Of a stretch of 64,000 nucleotides of DNA, positions 8,792 to 18,280 are shown piece after piece. The DNA is from Colwellia sp. PAMC 21821 (GTDB taxonomy: Bacteria > Pseudomonadota > Gammaproteobacteria > Enterobacterales > Alteromonadaceae): positions 2,108,001 through 2,172,000 of the forward strand of contig NZ_CP014943.1 of assembly GCF_002077175.1 (NCBI RefSeq), read 5' to 3'. Every line of letters starts with the position of its first letter. The first letter of the stretch is position 1. Made by a program: the position numbers and the translations under genes. Below the pieces are notes generated by a model. It did no database searches and was not told where the DNA came from. It saw nothing but the letters and a program-made list of their open reading frames with translations.

Positions 8792-9406
8792 ATGCGCCCT
8801 TTAACACCTAGACAACAGCAGATATTTGATCTGATCAGAGCAAAAATTTCGGATACGGGTATGCCGCCAACTCGTGCCGAAATAGCGACTAACTTTGGGT
8901 TTAAATCGGCCAATGCAGCAGAAGAACATTTAAAAGCGCTAGCTAAGAAAGGCTATATTGAGATGTTACCTGGTACTTCTCGTGGCATTCGTCTTGCAGA
9001 AGAGTTTATTGAAGAAGATGGTTTACCCCTTATCGGCCGAGTCGCGGCAGGTGAGCCAATTTTGGCACAAGAACATGTTGAGCAGCATTATAAAATTGAT
9101 GGCAGTTTATTTCATCCTCCGGCAGATTATTTATTGCGCGTTAATGGCGAGAGTATGAAAGATATCGGCATTTTAGATGGCGATTTGCTCGCTGTTCATC
9201 AAACCACTGACGTACAAAATGGCCAAGTTATTGTTGCTCGTGTTGAAGACGATGTTACGGTTAAGCGTTTTAAACGTGAAGGTAATGTGGTTTATTTACA
9301 TGCTGAAAATGAAGATTTTTCGCCAATCAAAGTCGATTTAAAGTCACAACAATTTAACATTGAAGGCCTAGCTGTAGGGGTTATTCGCGCAGCAGATTGG
9401 ATGTAA
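8792..9406 (+). CDS. lexA: LexA, SOS-response repressor and self-cleaving protease
   Basis: A 204-residue repressor of DNA-damage genes. The N-terminal winged HTH ([15 protein letters not shown]...[22 protein letters not shown]) is followed by the S24-family domain. The cleavage bond A86-G87 is in GRVAAGEP, the nucleophile S121 in NGESMKDIG and the general base K158 in VTVKRF, all close to E. coli numbering. It starts MRPLTPRQ as in relatives, after AAGGAAT. Two SOS boxes upstream indicate autorepression. No sulA-like gene follows. Confidence 0.97.
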   Translation: MRPLTPRQQQIFDLIRAKISDTGMPPTRAEIATNFGFKSANAAEEHLKALAKKGYIEMLPGTSRGIRLAEEFIEEDGLPLIGRVAAGEPILAQEHVEQHYKIDGSLFHPPADYLLRVNGESMKDIGILDGDLLAVHQTTDVQNGQVIVARVEDDVTVKRFKREGNVVYLHAENEDFSPIKVDLKSQQFNIEGLAVGVIRAADWM

Positions 9407-9949
9407 ATAACCATGCGCCCACGGTAGATTTTTTGCGATTCACCTAATCCATATCACGCAGATTTAATGAGTGTTTTTTTTAAATAGCTTGTTTAAATCT
9501 GCATGTTCCTTTCGTTTAATCGTTTTTCTAGCACCAGATGTATTTTTGTCCTGAACAATTCTATTATTAGCCAATAAATAACGCTAGTAGCCTGTTTTTT
9601 ATACAACTAATTCTGTGGTTGAATATTTATTATTCAGCACAACAAACACCCTCTGAACAAAAAATAAACATTGGATTAACCCCAGTGAAAATGGACGTAT
9701 CACTCTGTTTAGGGTTATTACTCTATTGTATTTATTGGTTTTTATTTTACATGCTTTTGAAATTTTAAATTGACCCCGATCAAGTTTTAAGTAATTCTAG
9801 TCTAGAAAACGTACAAACATAACAATAGGGCGCAATTGACAGTAGTTGAATAATGCGTCACTTAAATAATAATAAATGTATGCGCAAAATAGTCGGCCTT
9901 CATCGTGAAGTCGTGTTGTTTTGCCTTAAAAGGGTGAAGGAGATGTCGA
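9407..9949. other. long intergenic region between lexA and the cytochrome oxidase locus
   Basis: No convincing gene. It holds a 10-bp inverted repeat with a T8 run inside its loop (9458-9467 / 9493-9502), probably the lexA 3' structure. It also holds a 25-codon hydrophobic mini-ORF (9691-9768) without a clear ribosome site, an FNR-like box (9770-9783) and a TTGACA -35-like hexamer at 9836-9841. The upstream regulatory region of coxB is therefore unusually long. Confidence 0.5.
9770..9783 (+). promoter_or_regulatory. FNR/Crp-family (FNR/EtrA-like) binding site
   Basis: TTGACCCCGATCAA matches the FNR consensus TTGAT-N4-ATCAA with one mismatch. It lies 166 bp upstream of the coxB start and suggests oxygen-dependent control of the aa3 oxidase. 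Whether the site activates or represses cannot be read from position, because the transcription start is unclear. Confidence 0.55.
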
Positions 9950-11512
9950 GTGAAAAGACGTAACCTAGGTTTGCTGTTGCTAGGGGGCTTGTTGTCGAGT
10001 TCGGTATGGGCAGATATGTCGCTGAACTTAACCAAAGGTGTTACGGAAGTTAGTAGAGACGTATACGATTTACATATGTTGGTTCTCTATATCTGTACAG
10101 CTATTGGTGTTGTGGTATTTGGTGCTATGTTTTGGTCTATGGTGTTTCACCGTAAATCAAAAGGCTTTAAACCAGCAACCTTCCATGAAAGCACAAAAGT
10201 AGAAATTCTCTGGACGGCTATTCCTGTCGTCATTCTAATCGCTATGGCTGTTCCTGCCACTACCACGCTCATTGATATGGAAAATAACGATGATGCAGAT
10301 ATAACTATTCAGGTAACCGGCTCTCAGTGGAAATGGCATTATAAATACTTTGATCAAGACCTTGAGTTTTATTCGGTACTTTCTACGCCACGTGACCAAT
10401 ACGAAAACCAAGATGGTACTTCAGCAGAGAAAGGTGAAAACTACCTGCTAGAAGTTGACCGTCCTTTAGTTATTCCAACCAATAAAAAAGTACGTTTTGT
10501 TATTACCTCTGATGATGTTATCCATGCTTGGTGGGTTCCAGCATTTGCTGTAAAACAAGATGCTAACCCTGGTTTTATTAACGAAGCTTGGACTAAGGTA
10601 GATGACCCTGGTGTTTATCGCGGCCAATGTGCTGAGCTATGTGGTAAAGATCATGGTTTTATGCCGATAGTTGTCGAAGTGAAATCTGAAGCTGATTACG
10701 CCATTTGGCTTAATGAACAGAAAGAGTTGAAGGCTAACGCGGCAGCTGCAGAAGCGGCATCGTTAAATGCTTCAGTTCCTTTAGAAGAATTGATGCAACT
10801 AGGTGAAACAACTTACACCGCATATTGTGCAGCGTGTCACCAAGTTAGTGGCCAAGGCTTACCACCAGCATTTCCAGCGCTTAAAGGTAGTGCTGTTGCG
10901 ACAACAGGTCCTGCTAGCGAGCACATAGATATTGTTTTCAATGGTAAAGCTGGCACCGGCATGCAAGGTTATGGCAAGCAACTGAGCTTAAAAGAAATCG
11001 CAGCTGTTGTGACTTATGAGCGTAATGCTTGGGGTAATAATACCGGTGAAGCTGTTCAAGCTGCCGATGTTCAAGCAGCTTCTGGTAGTGCAGCGGCAGG
11101 TATTATAGATACTGTTGAAGCAGCGGTTGAAAATGTTACTGAGACAGTTACAGAAGTTGTGGCTGATATTATCCCTGCAGAAGATTTATCAAAGGTTTAT
11201 AGCCAAGATGAATTGATGACGATGGGTGAAGAAGTCTACATGACTGCTTGTGCTGCTTGTCATCAAGCAAGTGGTGAAGGCATGGCACCAGTATTCCCTG
11301 GGCTTAAAGGTAGTGCTATTGCCACAGGTGATGTTGCAGTGCATTTGGATATGGTGCTTAACGGTAGCAAGAAAAATCCAGCGATGGCGGCTTTTGCTAG
11401 CCAATTAACTAAAACGCAAATTGCTGCGGTTGTCACTTACGAGCGTAATGCTTGGGGTAACAACACCGGTGATTTAGTCCAGCCAGCAGATGTTGCTGCT
11501 AGCGCGAAGTAG
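9950..11512 (+). CDS. coxB: cytochrome c oxidase subunit II with two fused cytochrome c domains
   Basis: A 520-residue membrane subunit accepting electrons for the aa3 oxidase. It has a signal-like N-terminus, two membrane helices (about 43-65 and 85-105) and a periplasmic CuA domain with H192, C227, C231, H235 and M238 (GQCAELCGKDHGFM). Two c-type heme domains follow: C293AACH297 and C434AACH438, each ending YERNAWGNNTG. The GTG start at 9950 has AAGGAGATG before it. Ordinary CoxB proteins (~250-300 residues) carry no heme domain, or one in caa3 types; two is unusual. The repeated C-terminal sequence implies internal duplication. Confidence 0.96.
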   Translation: MKRRNLGLLLLGGLLSSSVWADMSLNLTKGVTEVSRDVYDLHMLVLYICTAIGVVVFGAMFWSMVFHRKSKGFKPATFHESTKVEILWTAIPVVILIAMAVPATTTLIDMENNDDADITIQVTGSQWKWHYKYFDQDLEFYSVLSTPRDQYENQDGTSAEKGENYLLEVDRPLVIPTNKKVRFVITSDDVIHAWWVPAFAVKQDANPGFINEAWTKVDDPGVYRGQCAELCGKDHGFMPIVVEVKSEADYAIWLNEQKELKANAAAAEAASLNASVPLEELMQLGETTYTAYCAACHQVSGQGLPPAFPALKGSAVATTGPASEHIDIVFNGKAGTGMQGYGKQLSLKEIAAVVTYERNAWGNNTGEAVQAADVQAASGSAAAGIIDTVEAAVENVTETVTEVVADIIPAEDLSKVYSQDELMTMGEEVYMTACAACHQASGEGMAPVFPGLKGSAIATGDVAVHLDMVLNGSKKNPAMAAFASQLTKTQIAAVVTYERNAWGNNTGDLVQPADVAASAK

Positions 11513-11524
11513 GGAGGCGTTAAA

Positions 11525-13129
11525 ATGACTACAGATGTAATTAATGATCAATCCGAACATGATTCACATGACGGTGAGCACCATGATCATAAAATGACCG
11601 GCCTGAAACGCTGGTTATATACTACTAACCACAAAGACATCGGTTCGATGTACTTATGGTTCTCATTTATCATGTTTTTAACTGGTGGCGTTATGGCGCT
11701 GGTTATTCGTGCTGAGTTATTTCAGCCAGGATTACAGATAGTTGAGCCTGACTTCTTTAACCAAATGACCACCGTTCATGGTCTTATTATGGTCTTCGGC
11801 GCGATCATGCCGGCCTTTACTGGCTTGGCTAACTGGATGCTACCTATGATGGTAGGTGCGCCAGATATGGCATTGCCACGATTGAATAACTGGAGCTTTT
11901 GGATTCTACCCTTTGCTTTTGCTATTTTATTGTCGACTTTCTTTTTAGAAAGTGGCGCGCCAAACTTTGGTTGGACCTTCTACGCACCATTATCAACAAC
12001 TTACAGTAACGGCAGCACAGCGTTCTTCGTTTTTGCGGTACATATTATGGGGATTTCCTCAATTATGGGCGCAATAAACATTGTTGTAACCATTATGAAT
12101 ATGCGTGCTCCAGGTATGACTTACATGAAAATGCCATTGTTTGTATGGACATTTTTCATCACGGCGTACTTGTTAATAGCGGTAATGCCGGTGCTCGCGG
12201 GTACCGTCACTATGGTGTTAACCGATACCTATTTTGGCACCAGTTTCTTTGATGCCGCCGGTGGTGGTGACCCTGTAATGTTCCAGCATATTTTCTGGTT
12301 CTTTGGTCATCCTGAAGTTTACATCATGATCTTGCCTGCATTTGGTATTGTGTCTACTACCATTCCAGCATTTTCACGTAAACCTCTCTTTGGTTACAGT
12401 TCAATGGTTTACGCAACTGCATCAATTGCATTTTTGTCGTTCATCGTTTGGGCGCATCACATGTTTACCACGGGTATGCCGCTCTTTGGCGAATTATTCT
12501 TTATGTATTGCACCATGTTAATTGCGGTGCCAACAGGCGTTAAAGTCTTTAACTGGGCAGCGACCATGTGGCGCGGTTCAATTAGCTTTGAAACGCCAAT
12601 GTTGTTCTCTATTGCTTTCGTGATTTTGTTCACTATTGGTGGTTTCTCTGGCTTGATGCTAGCGATGACTCCGGTTGATTTTCAATATCATGATACTTAC
12701 TTTGTTGTTGCTCATTTCCACTATGTATTGGTTACTGGCGCGCTATTTTCTATTTTTGCTGGCGCTTATTACTGGTTACCGAAATGGACGGGTTACATGT
12801 ACAACGATACGTTAAGTAAGTGGCATTTTTGGTGTTCACTTATCTCAGTAAACTTATTGTTTTTCCCAATGCACTTTTTAGGTTTAGCAGGTATGCCTCG
12901 TCGTATTCCTGATTACGCTTTGCAGTTTGCGGATTTTAATAAGTGGGTGAGTATTGGCGGTTTTGCCTTTGGTATTTCGCAGTTAATCTTCTTGGTATTG
13001 GTTATCAAGTGTATTAAGGGTGGCGAAAAAGCGCCAGCGAAACCATGGGATGGAGCTGAAGGTTTGGAATGGACAGTGCCTAGCCCTGCGCCATACCATA
13101 CATTCGAAACACCACCAAAAATTGATTAA
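11525..13129 (+). CDS. coxA: cytochrome c oxidase subunit I (aa3 type)
   Basis: The 534-residue catalytic subunit, carrying heme a and the heme a3-CuB centre that reduces O2 while pumping protons. About twelve membrane helices are evident. Diagnostic segments are HGLIMVFGAIMPAF (heme a ligand region), FWFFGHPEVYIMILPAFG (CuB His cross-linked to Tyr), WAHHMFTTGM (CuB His pair) and HDTYFVVAHFHYV (heme ligands). The His-rich N-terminus (SEHDSHDGEHHDHK) might hold metal. It lies 12 nt downstream of coxB, with GGGAGG before the start. Confidence 0.97.
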   Translation: MTTDVINDQSEHDSHDGEHHDHKMTGLKRWLYTTNHKDIGSMYLWFSFIMFLTGGVMALVIRAELFQPGLQIVEPDFFNQMTTVHGLIMVFGAIMPAFTGLANWMLPMMVGAPDMALPRLNNWSFWILPFAFAILLSTFFLESGAPNFGWTFYAPLSTTYSNGSTAFFVFAVHIMGISSIMGAINIVVTIMNMRAPGMTYMKMPLFVWTFFITAYLLIAVMPVLAGTVTMVLTDTYFGTSFFDAAGGGDPVMFQHIFWFFGHPEVYIMILPAFGIVSTTIPAFSRKPLFGYSSMVYATASIAFLSFIVWAHHMFTTGMPLFGELFFMYCTMLIAVPTGVKVFNWAATMWRGSISFETPMLFSIAFVILFTIGGFSGLMLAMTPVDFQYHDTYFVVAHFHYVLVTGALFSIFAGAYYWLPKWTGYMYNDTLSKWHFWCSLISVNLLFFPMHFLGLAGMPRRIPDYALQFADFNKWVSIGGFAFGISQLIFLVLVIKCIKGGEKAPAKPWDGAEGLEWTVPSPAPYHTFETPPKID

Positions 13130-13140
13130 TTGGAACTAAA

Positions 13141-13725
13141 ATGACTAACGGTGACTCGCAAAATAATTTATCAAAGCAAGCGCAATCTAAAACGCATGAT
13201 GCTTCAGTGAATAAAACAGTAAAAAAACTGATGTTGATTGTTTTCGGAATGTTTGGCTTTGGTTTTGCGATGGTGCCGTTATATGACGTGTTTTGCGATA
13301 TCACTGGGTTAAACGGAAAAACATCGAACGTTGCAGCAAGTTATAACGCTGTAACTATAGATACCGAACGTACGATTACCGTGCAATTTTTGACTCGAAC
13401 CGCCAAAGGTATTCCTTGGCGGTTTGAGCCAATGATTAATGAAATAAAAGTGCATCCAGGTGAGCGCAAAACCGTTAAATTTTACGCCAAAAATGAGTCT
13501 GTAAGCGATATTGTCGGGCAAGCTGTGCCGTCAGTATCACCAGGGCGGGCAGCGGTCTATTTTCAAAAGATAGAATGCTTTTGCTTTAATAACCAACCGC
13601 TAAAAGCCAGTGAAGATGTTGAAATGGGATTGCAGTTCTATGTTGATTTAGACCTACCCGATGATGTATCTACCATAACCCTATCTTACACCTTGTACGA
13701 TATTACAAGCTCAGTTGATTCTTAA
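13141..13725 (+). CDS. ctaG: cytochrome c oxidase assembly protein CtaG/Cox11 (CuB insertion)
   Basis: A 194-residue protein with one N-terminal membrane helix (about 31-50) and a periplasmic beta domain. It contains the Cox11 copper motif KIECFCFNNQPL (CFCF) and VPLYDVFCDITGLNGKT after the helix, both hallmarks of the family. Cox11 delivers copper to CuB of subunit I. It starts 11 nt after coxA in the same operon. Confidence 0.95.
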   Translation: MTNGDSQNNLSKQAQSKTHDASVNKTVKKLMLIVFGMFGFGFAMVPLYDVFCDITGLNGKTSNVAASYNAVTIDTERTITVQFLTRTAKGIPWRFEPMINEIKVHPGERKTVKFYAKNESVSDIVGQAVPSVSPGRAAVYFQKIECFCFNNQPLKASEDVEMGLQFYVDLDLPDDVSTITLSYTLYDITSSVDS

Positions 13726-13755
13726 GTGCTTGGCACTTAAATGAGGGGAACAACA

Positions 13756-14640
13756 ATGACGACAAAAGAATACGAAAGTTATTACGTACCAGCACAAAGC
13801 AAATGGCCAATAGTGGGTGCAGTTGCGCTGTTTTTAATTGCAGTAGGTGCTGGCAATTATGTAGCAAATTTAAATAATCCTGAAAGTGTTGGCGGCGGCT
13901 GGGTTCTACTAGCGGGTATCGCACTGATTATTTATATGGTTTTTGGCTGGTTCAATAATGTTATTACCGAGTCAATGGCTGGAAAATATAGTCGACAAAT
14001 GGACAATTCATTCCGCCAAGGCATGAGCTGGTTTATTTTTTCAGAAGTCATGTTTTTCGCTGCTTTCTTCGGTGCTTTACTTTACGCACGTACTTTTTCA
14101 GTACCTTGGCTTGACGGCGCAGGTAACAATGCCGCAACAGCGGCAATTTTATGGCCTGACTTTACCGCAACTTGGCCATTGATAAAAACACCAGATGGCA
14201 CTGAAACAACCGCAATGGGTTGGTACGGTTTACCGTTAATTAATACTATTTTACTGTTAACCTCCTCAATTACGGCACATTTTGCTCATGTTTCACTAGA
14301 GCAAGAAAAACGCGGTTTATTGAAGTTTTGGCTGGGGCTAACCGTGGTTTTAGGTGTGGTGTTTTTGTTTTGCCAAGGCCTAGAGTATGCACATGGTTAT
14401 GCTGATGAAATGAAACTGTATTTAGACAGTGGCATATACGGCAATACCTTTTATCTACTGACTGGCTTTCACGGTATGCATGTGACCTTAGGGACAATTA
14501 TGCTACTGGTTATGCTTATTCGGGTATTTAAAGGCCATTTCACACCGAAAAACCACTTTGCATTCCAAGCCGCAAGTTGGTATTGGCATTTTGTTGATGT
14601 AGTGTGGGTAATACTGTTTGTTTTTGTTTATATTATCTAA
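13756..14640 (+). CDS. coxC: cytochrome c oxidase subunit III
   Basis: A 294-residue multi-helix membrane protein (about seven helices) stabilising the oxidase core. Typical segments are FRQGMSWFIFSEVMFFAAFFGALLYAR, ITAHFAHVSLEQ, and the C-terminal TGFHGMHVTLGTIML and ASWYWHFVDVVWVILF. I place the start at ATG 13756, because GAGGGGAAC lies 7 nt before it. An in-frame ATG at 13741 has no ribosome site and sits in a short inverted repeat. It ends the first oxidase segment, before a convergent small gene. Confidence 0.95.
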   Translation: MTTKEYESYYVPAQSKWPIVGAVALFLIAVGAGNYVANLNNPESVGGGWVLLAGIALIIYMVFGWFNNVITESMAGKYSRQMDNSFRQGMSWFIFSEVMFFAAFFGALLYARTFSVPWLDGAGNNAATAAILWPDFTATWPLIKTPDGTETTAMGWYGLPLINTILLLTSSITAHFAHVSLEQEKRGLLKFWLGLTVVLGVVFLFCQGLEYAHGYADEMKLYLDSGIYGNTFYLLTGFHGMHVTLGTIMLLVMLIRVFKGHFTPKNHFAFQAASWYWHFVDVVWVILFVFVYII

Positions 14641-14669
14641 CGATAAACAGAATTAAGTCAGTTATTTAA

Positions 14670-14698
14670 GGTACGGTATTATAAATATCGTACCTTTT
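14670..14698 (+). terminator. bidirectional terminator between coxC and the DUF2909 gene
   Basis: GGTACG (14670-14675) pairs with CGTACC (14689-14694), with additional inner A/T pairs, followed by TTTT. It lies between two convergent genes and could serve both. Confidence 0.6.
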
Positions 14699-14704
14699 GA
14701 TTAT

Positions 14705-14914
14705 TTAGAACGGACGTGGATTAGGTGTGATCACCCCAGTGAATATACCGATAACAAGTAATAAGATAATAACCACCGATGTTATTACCCGACGACCGAT
14801 AAATTTAGACATAGGTGGTTTATCCGGGTCATTTTTATTCATAATGAATAGCGCCCGAAACAGGTTATAAATCATAAAGGCTAATAAGCCGACAACAATA
14901 ATTTTAATTAACAC
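14705..14914 (-). CDS. DUF2909-type twin-helix membrane protein
   Basis: A 69-residue protein with two membrane helices (about 3-24 and 44-62) joined by a short basic loop. Small DUF2909 proteins of this pattern are regularly found in the cytochrome c oxidase gene cluster of gammaproteobacteria, and this one sits between coxC and SURF1 on the opposite strand. Its function is unknown; an accessory role in oxidase assembly is inferred only from context. The start has AGAGAGAA upstream on its strand. Confidence 0.8.
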   Translation of the reverse strand: MLIKIIVVGLLAFMIYNLFRALFIMNKNDPDKPPMSKFIGRRVITSVVIILLLVIGIFTGVITPNPRPF

Positions 14915-14965
14915 AACATTCTCTCTTTTATAGTCTGTTTTTAGTTAGTGAACATGCGGTAGTCT

Positions 14966-15712
14966 ATGAATTCGGTATCACTTCAGCACAAGTTAAAACA
15001 ACTTAATTGGCCAATGGTTATATTTACCATGCTAGTATTTTCAACATTAATCAAGCTTGGATTTTGGCAAATTGACCGCGCACTTGAAAAAGAGCAACGT
15101 CAACATCGTATTAATGAATTAAGCCAACGCGATGCATTATCTTTAGCGCAAGTATTAACGCTTCAAGGTTTGCAAGACGGCATCAACGATTTACCTATTC
15201 AACTAACGGGCAACTTTATTGGAGATAAAGTATTCCTCCTCGACAATCAACCAGACAAAGGACGTTTTGGCTATCGTGTATATCAAATTATTGAAAGTAA
15301 TGATGCCGCCATACTCGTTAATCTGGGCTGGGTTCAAGGGGCAATTGATCGAAATATACTGCCTGAAATTACACCTGTTATTGGGCAGCATACTCTTACG
15401 GGCCATGTCCGCGAAGTGGAAGTGGGTATTCAATTACAAGCACAGAATTTAACCAATCCATCATGGCCATTAAGAGTTCAGCAAATAGAATTAGATAAGT
15501 TTTCACAATTAATTGGCAAGAAACTGTTGCCCTTTGTCGTTTACTTAGATAAAAAAGAGACTATTGGATATAAAAAAAATTGGCAGCCCATTGTAATGCC
15601 ACCAGAAAAACATCGGGCATATGCCTTTCAATGGTTTAGTTTAGCATTGGCTTGGATCAGTTTAATGATTTGGGCAGCAATAAAAATGAGTAAAAATGAA
15701 TCGTCAGAATAA
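14966..15712 (+). CDS. SURF1 family cytochrome oxidase biogenesis protein
   Basis: A 248-residue protein with membrane helices at each end (about 15-33 and 222-240) enclosing a periplasmic domain. Family motifs are LGFWQIDRALEKEQ, LDNQPDKGRFGYRV, ILVNLGWVQG and the C-terminal HRAYAFQWFSLALAW. SURF1 helps insert heme a into subunit I. The region is divergent from the DUF2909 gene and begins the second, assembly-factor segment of the locus. Confidence 0.92.
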   Translation: MNSVSLQHKLKQLNWPMVIFTMLVFSTLIKLGFWQIDRALEKEQRQHRINELSQRDALSLAQVLTLQGLQDGINDLPIQLTGNFIGDKVFLLDNQPDKGRFGYRVYQIIESNDAAILVNLGWVQGAIDRNILPEITPVIGQHTLTGHVREVEVGIQLQAQNLTNPSWPLRVQQIELDKFSQLIGKKLLPFVVYLDKKETIGYKKNWQPIVMPPEKHRAYAFQWFSLALAWISLMIWAAIKMSKNESSE

Positions 15713-15784
15713 GTAGCAATAATCTGAAATAAGTAGATTAGAAAAATACCGAAACCGAATAATAAGAATAAAAGGCTGAGTTGT

Positions 15785-16345
15785 ATGAGTTCTTCAGAGT
15801 TAAATAAATCGCGCCGCAGTATGCTAATTCTCCTAGCGGTATTTATCATTCCCATTGTGCTTGCTAAATTGGCATTGAATCAACAATGGTTCAATTATGG
15901 TGTTACCAACCAAGGGCAACTTATCGAGAATGAATTAACCTTAGCTAAACTTGGGCTCAATGTTGATGACTATGATCATCAATGGATAATGCTATACACC
16001 TTGCCAGAAAATTGTGATCAACAATGTGAAAAAACCTTAATGAGTGTTAACAATACTTATATTGCTCTAGGTAAAGAAATGCCGCGAGTTAAGCTTGTTG
16101 CGTTAACTCAGCAAGATTTACGCGCAGAACAAACAGATAAAATTCAAATTAAGAAGTGGCATATTCAACCAATGCCCACTTTAGCAAAAACAGTAATATC
16201 GCAGTCTCAAGTGCTGATAGTTGACCCTTTAGGTAATGTAATTCTCAGCCATGTGCCACCAGAAAACACCGAACAATTGTCTCAATTTGGCAAGTCTATA
16301 TTGGCCGATTTTAAAAAGCTGTTGAAATATTCAAGGATTGGCTAA
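15785..16345 (+). CDS. membrane-anchored thioredoxin-like protein of the oxidase cluster
   Basis: A 186-residue protein with one N-terminal membrane helix (about 12-30) and a periplasmic domain. A cysteine motif LPENCDQQCEKTLM resembles the SCO/thioredoxin CxxxC copper site. Its position between SURF1 and ctaA, directly abutting ctaA (stop TAA then ATG), is typical of a conserved but poorly characterised oxidase-associated gene. A role in copper or thiol handling during CuA/CuB assembly is plausible but unproven. Confidence 0.75.
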   Translation: MSSSELNKSRRSMLILLAVFIIPIVLAKLALNQQWFNYGVTNQGQLIENELTLAKLGLNVDDYDHQWIMLYTLPENCDQQCEKTLMSVNNTYIALGKEMPRVKLVALTQQDLRAEQTDKIQIKKWHIQPMPTLAKTVISQSQVLIVDPLGNVILSHVPPENTEQLSQFGKSILADFKKLLKYSRIG

Positions 16346-17353
16346 ATGAAAACTCAAAGCTCTTCCGACATTAGAAAGCTTGTTTTTGTTAGCATTTTAT
16401 TAGCCATAGTGGTGGTGAGTTTAGGTGCTTATACCCGTTTAACACATGCTGGTTTGGGGTGCCCAGACTGGCCAGGTTGTTATGGCTTACTTGACGTACC
16501 ACAAACTAGTGAACAAATTATTGCTGCTGAGCAAGCCTTTCCTGATCGGCCAGTAGAGCCTCATAAAGCCTGGAATGAAATGATCCATCGCTATTTCGCT
16601 GGCTCATTAGGTATATTGATCTTAATTATTGCCTTAATGTCGCTTAAGCGCCGTTCGCAGGGTGGTCCCGTTGGTTTGCCTATTTTTCTTTTGTTGGTAG
16701 TGACCTTTCAAGCCGCGCTTGGTATGTGGACGGTTACCATGAAGTTGATGCCTGTGGTGGTAATGGGGCACTTACTTGGCGGGTTTACCACCTTATGTTT
16801 ACTGCTATTACTGTATTTACGCTTAAGTGATTACCGGGTGCCCGGTGGCGACCTCGCCTTGAAAAAATATGCAAAATTTGCCGTATTAGGTATTTTTATT
16901 TTGGCTGGACAAATAGCCTTAGGCGGTTGGACATCATCCAACTATGCTGCGCTGACTTGTACCGAACTGCCCATATGCCAAGCAGGATGGGCAGATCAGA
17001 TGAATTTTGAACATGCCTTTGATTTGATCCCTCCAGAGAAAGACAGTTATGAATTTGGCCATCTTGATCACGCATCACGTGTGACAATTCATGTAATGCA
17101 TCGCTTAGGTGCTATAGTAACTACGCTATATTTATTATGGTTGGTTATTAGCATTTATCGTAAGGCACAATCACCATTTTTTAAGAACGCAGCATTGAGC
17201 TTAGGCTTTATTCTTAGCGTACAAGTTGGTTTAGGTATTAGTAATATTTGGTTCTCACTACCACTGAGTGTAGCGGTGAGTCACAACGTGGTAGCGGCCA
17301 TGTTAATGATGTCATTAATTACCATGACATATAGTTTAAAACGGAAAATTTAG
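16346..17353 (+). CDS. ctaA: heme A synthase (COX15/CtaA)
   Basis: A 335-residue eight-helix membrane enzyme oxidising the C8 methyl of heme O to give heme A. It shows the two-fold family architecture: RLTHAGLGCPDWPGCYG after the first helix, EMIHRYFAGSLG, VVMGHLLGGFTT, then GGWTSSNYAALTCTELPICQ, HVMHRLGAIVTT and AVSHNVVAAMLM with the heme-ligand histidines. Both cysteine-pair motifs are present. It is immediately downstream of the thioredoxin-like gene and 9 nt before ctaB. Confidence 0.96.
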   Translation: MKTQSSSDIRKLVFVSILLAIVVVSLGAYTRLTHAGLGCPDWPGCYGLLDVPQTSEQIIAAEQAFPDRPVEPHKAWNEMIHRYFAGSLGILILIIALMSLKRRSQGGPVGLPIFLLLVVTFQAALGMWTVTMKLMPVVVMGHLLGGFTTLCLLLLLYLRLSDYRVPGGDLALKKYAKFAVLGIFILAGQIALGGWTSSNYAALTCTELPICQAGWADQMNFEHAFDLIPPEKDSYEFGHLDHASRVTIHVMHRLGAIVTTLYLLWLVISIYRKAQSPFFKNAALSLGFILSVQVGLGISNIWFSLPLSVAVSHNVVAAMLMMSLITMTYSLKRKI

Positions 17354-17362
17354 GGGCATATT

Positions 17363-18280
17363 ATGAGTCAGAGCAACACAGTAGAAGCGAGTCATAGCGC
17401 ACCTAGTACGCCTATTTGGCGAGACTATTATGAAATTACCAAACCACGAGTAGTCGCTTTATTAGTATTAACCGCTCTAGTGGGTATGTGTTTATCTGTA
17501 CCAGGCGTTATACCTTGGCATGTTTTGGTGCCTTCGATGATAGGTATTGGCTTTTTGTCATCGGCAGCTGCTGCGATTAATCACATTGTTGATGAGCGTA
17601 TAGATAAGGAAATGGGGCGCACTTATAATCGACCATTACCCAATGGCAGGCTTACCGCACGCAGTGCTACGATTTTTGCTATTAGCCTAGCGGTAACAGG
17701 CTTTATAGTTTTATACACGTTAGTTAACCCGTTAACGGCTTGGCTAACGTTTTCCGGTCTAGTCGGTTACAGCTTTGTTTATACCATGTATTTAAAGCGA
17801 GCTACGCCGCAAAATATTACTATTGGCGGATTAGCCGGTGCTATTCCTCCTTTGTTGGGCTGGACCGCAATGACCAATGAAGTGCATCCGAATGCGTTGT
17901 TATTAGTATTACTGATATTTACTTGGACACCGCCTCATTTTTGGGCATTGGCGATACATCGTAAAGACGAGTACGCTAAGGTCAATATTCCAATGCTACC
18001 CGTAACGCATGGCGTAAGCTTTACCAAAACGCAGATTTTACTTTATACCGTTTTACTGTTTGTCGTGGGTTTACTGCCATATTTAGTCGGCATGAGTAAT
18101 TGGTTATATTTGATTGGCGCGGTGGTGTTAAATTTAGTGTTTTTTGCCTACGCTTGGAAATTAAAATTTAATGCTGATGAAGAAACCGCAATGGATACCT
18201 TCAAGTTTTCTATTGTGCATTTAATGGCATTATTTATTATTCTTTTACTCGACCATTATCTTTTACCGGTAACAGGCTAA
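17363..18280 (+). CDS. ctaB: protoheme IX farnesyltransferase (heme O synthase)
   Basis: A 305-residue UbiA-superfamily membrane prenyltransferase converting heme B to heme O, the substrate of CtaA. Signature motifs are [20 protein letters not shown], the first Asp-rich [21 protein letters not shown], and the second region [27 protein letters not shown]. About eight helices follow. The stop codon overlaps the ATG of the sco gene by one base (TAATG). The gene could also be called cyoE. Confidence 0.96.
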   Translation: MSQSNTVEASHSAPSTPIWRDYYEITKPRVVALLVLTALVGMCLSVPGVIPWHVLVPSMIGIGFLSSAAAAINHIVDERIDKEMGRTYNRPLPNGRLTARSATIFAISLAVTGFIVLYTLVNPLTAWLTFSGLVGYSFVYTMYLKRATPQNITIGGLAGAIPPLLGWTAMTNEVHPNALLLVLLIFTWTPPHFWALAIHRKDEYAKVNIPMLPVTHGVSFTKTQILLYTVLLFVVGLLPYLVGMSNWLYLIGAVVLNLVFFAYAWKLKFNADEETAMDTFKFSIVHLMALFIILLLDHYLLPVTG

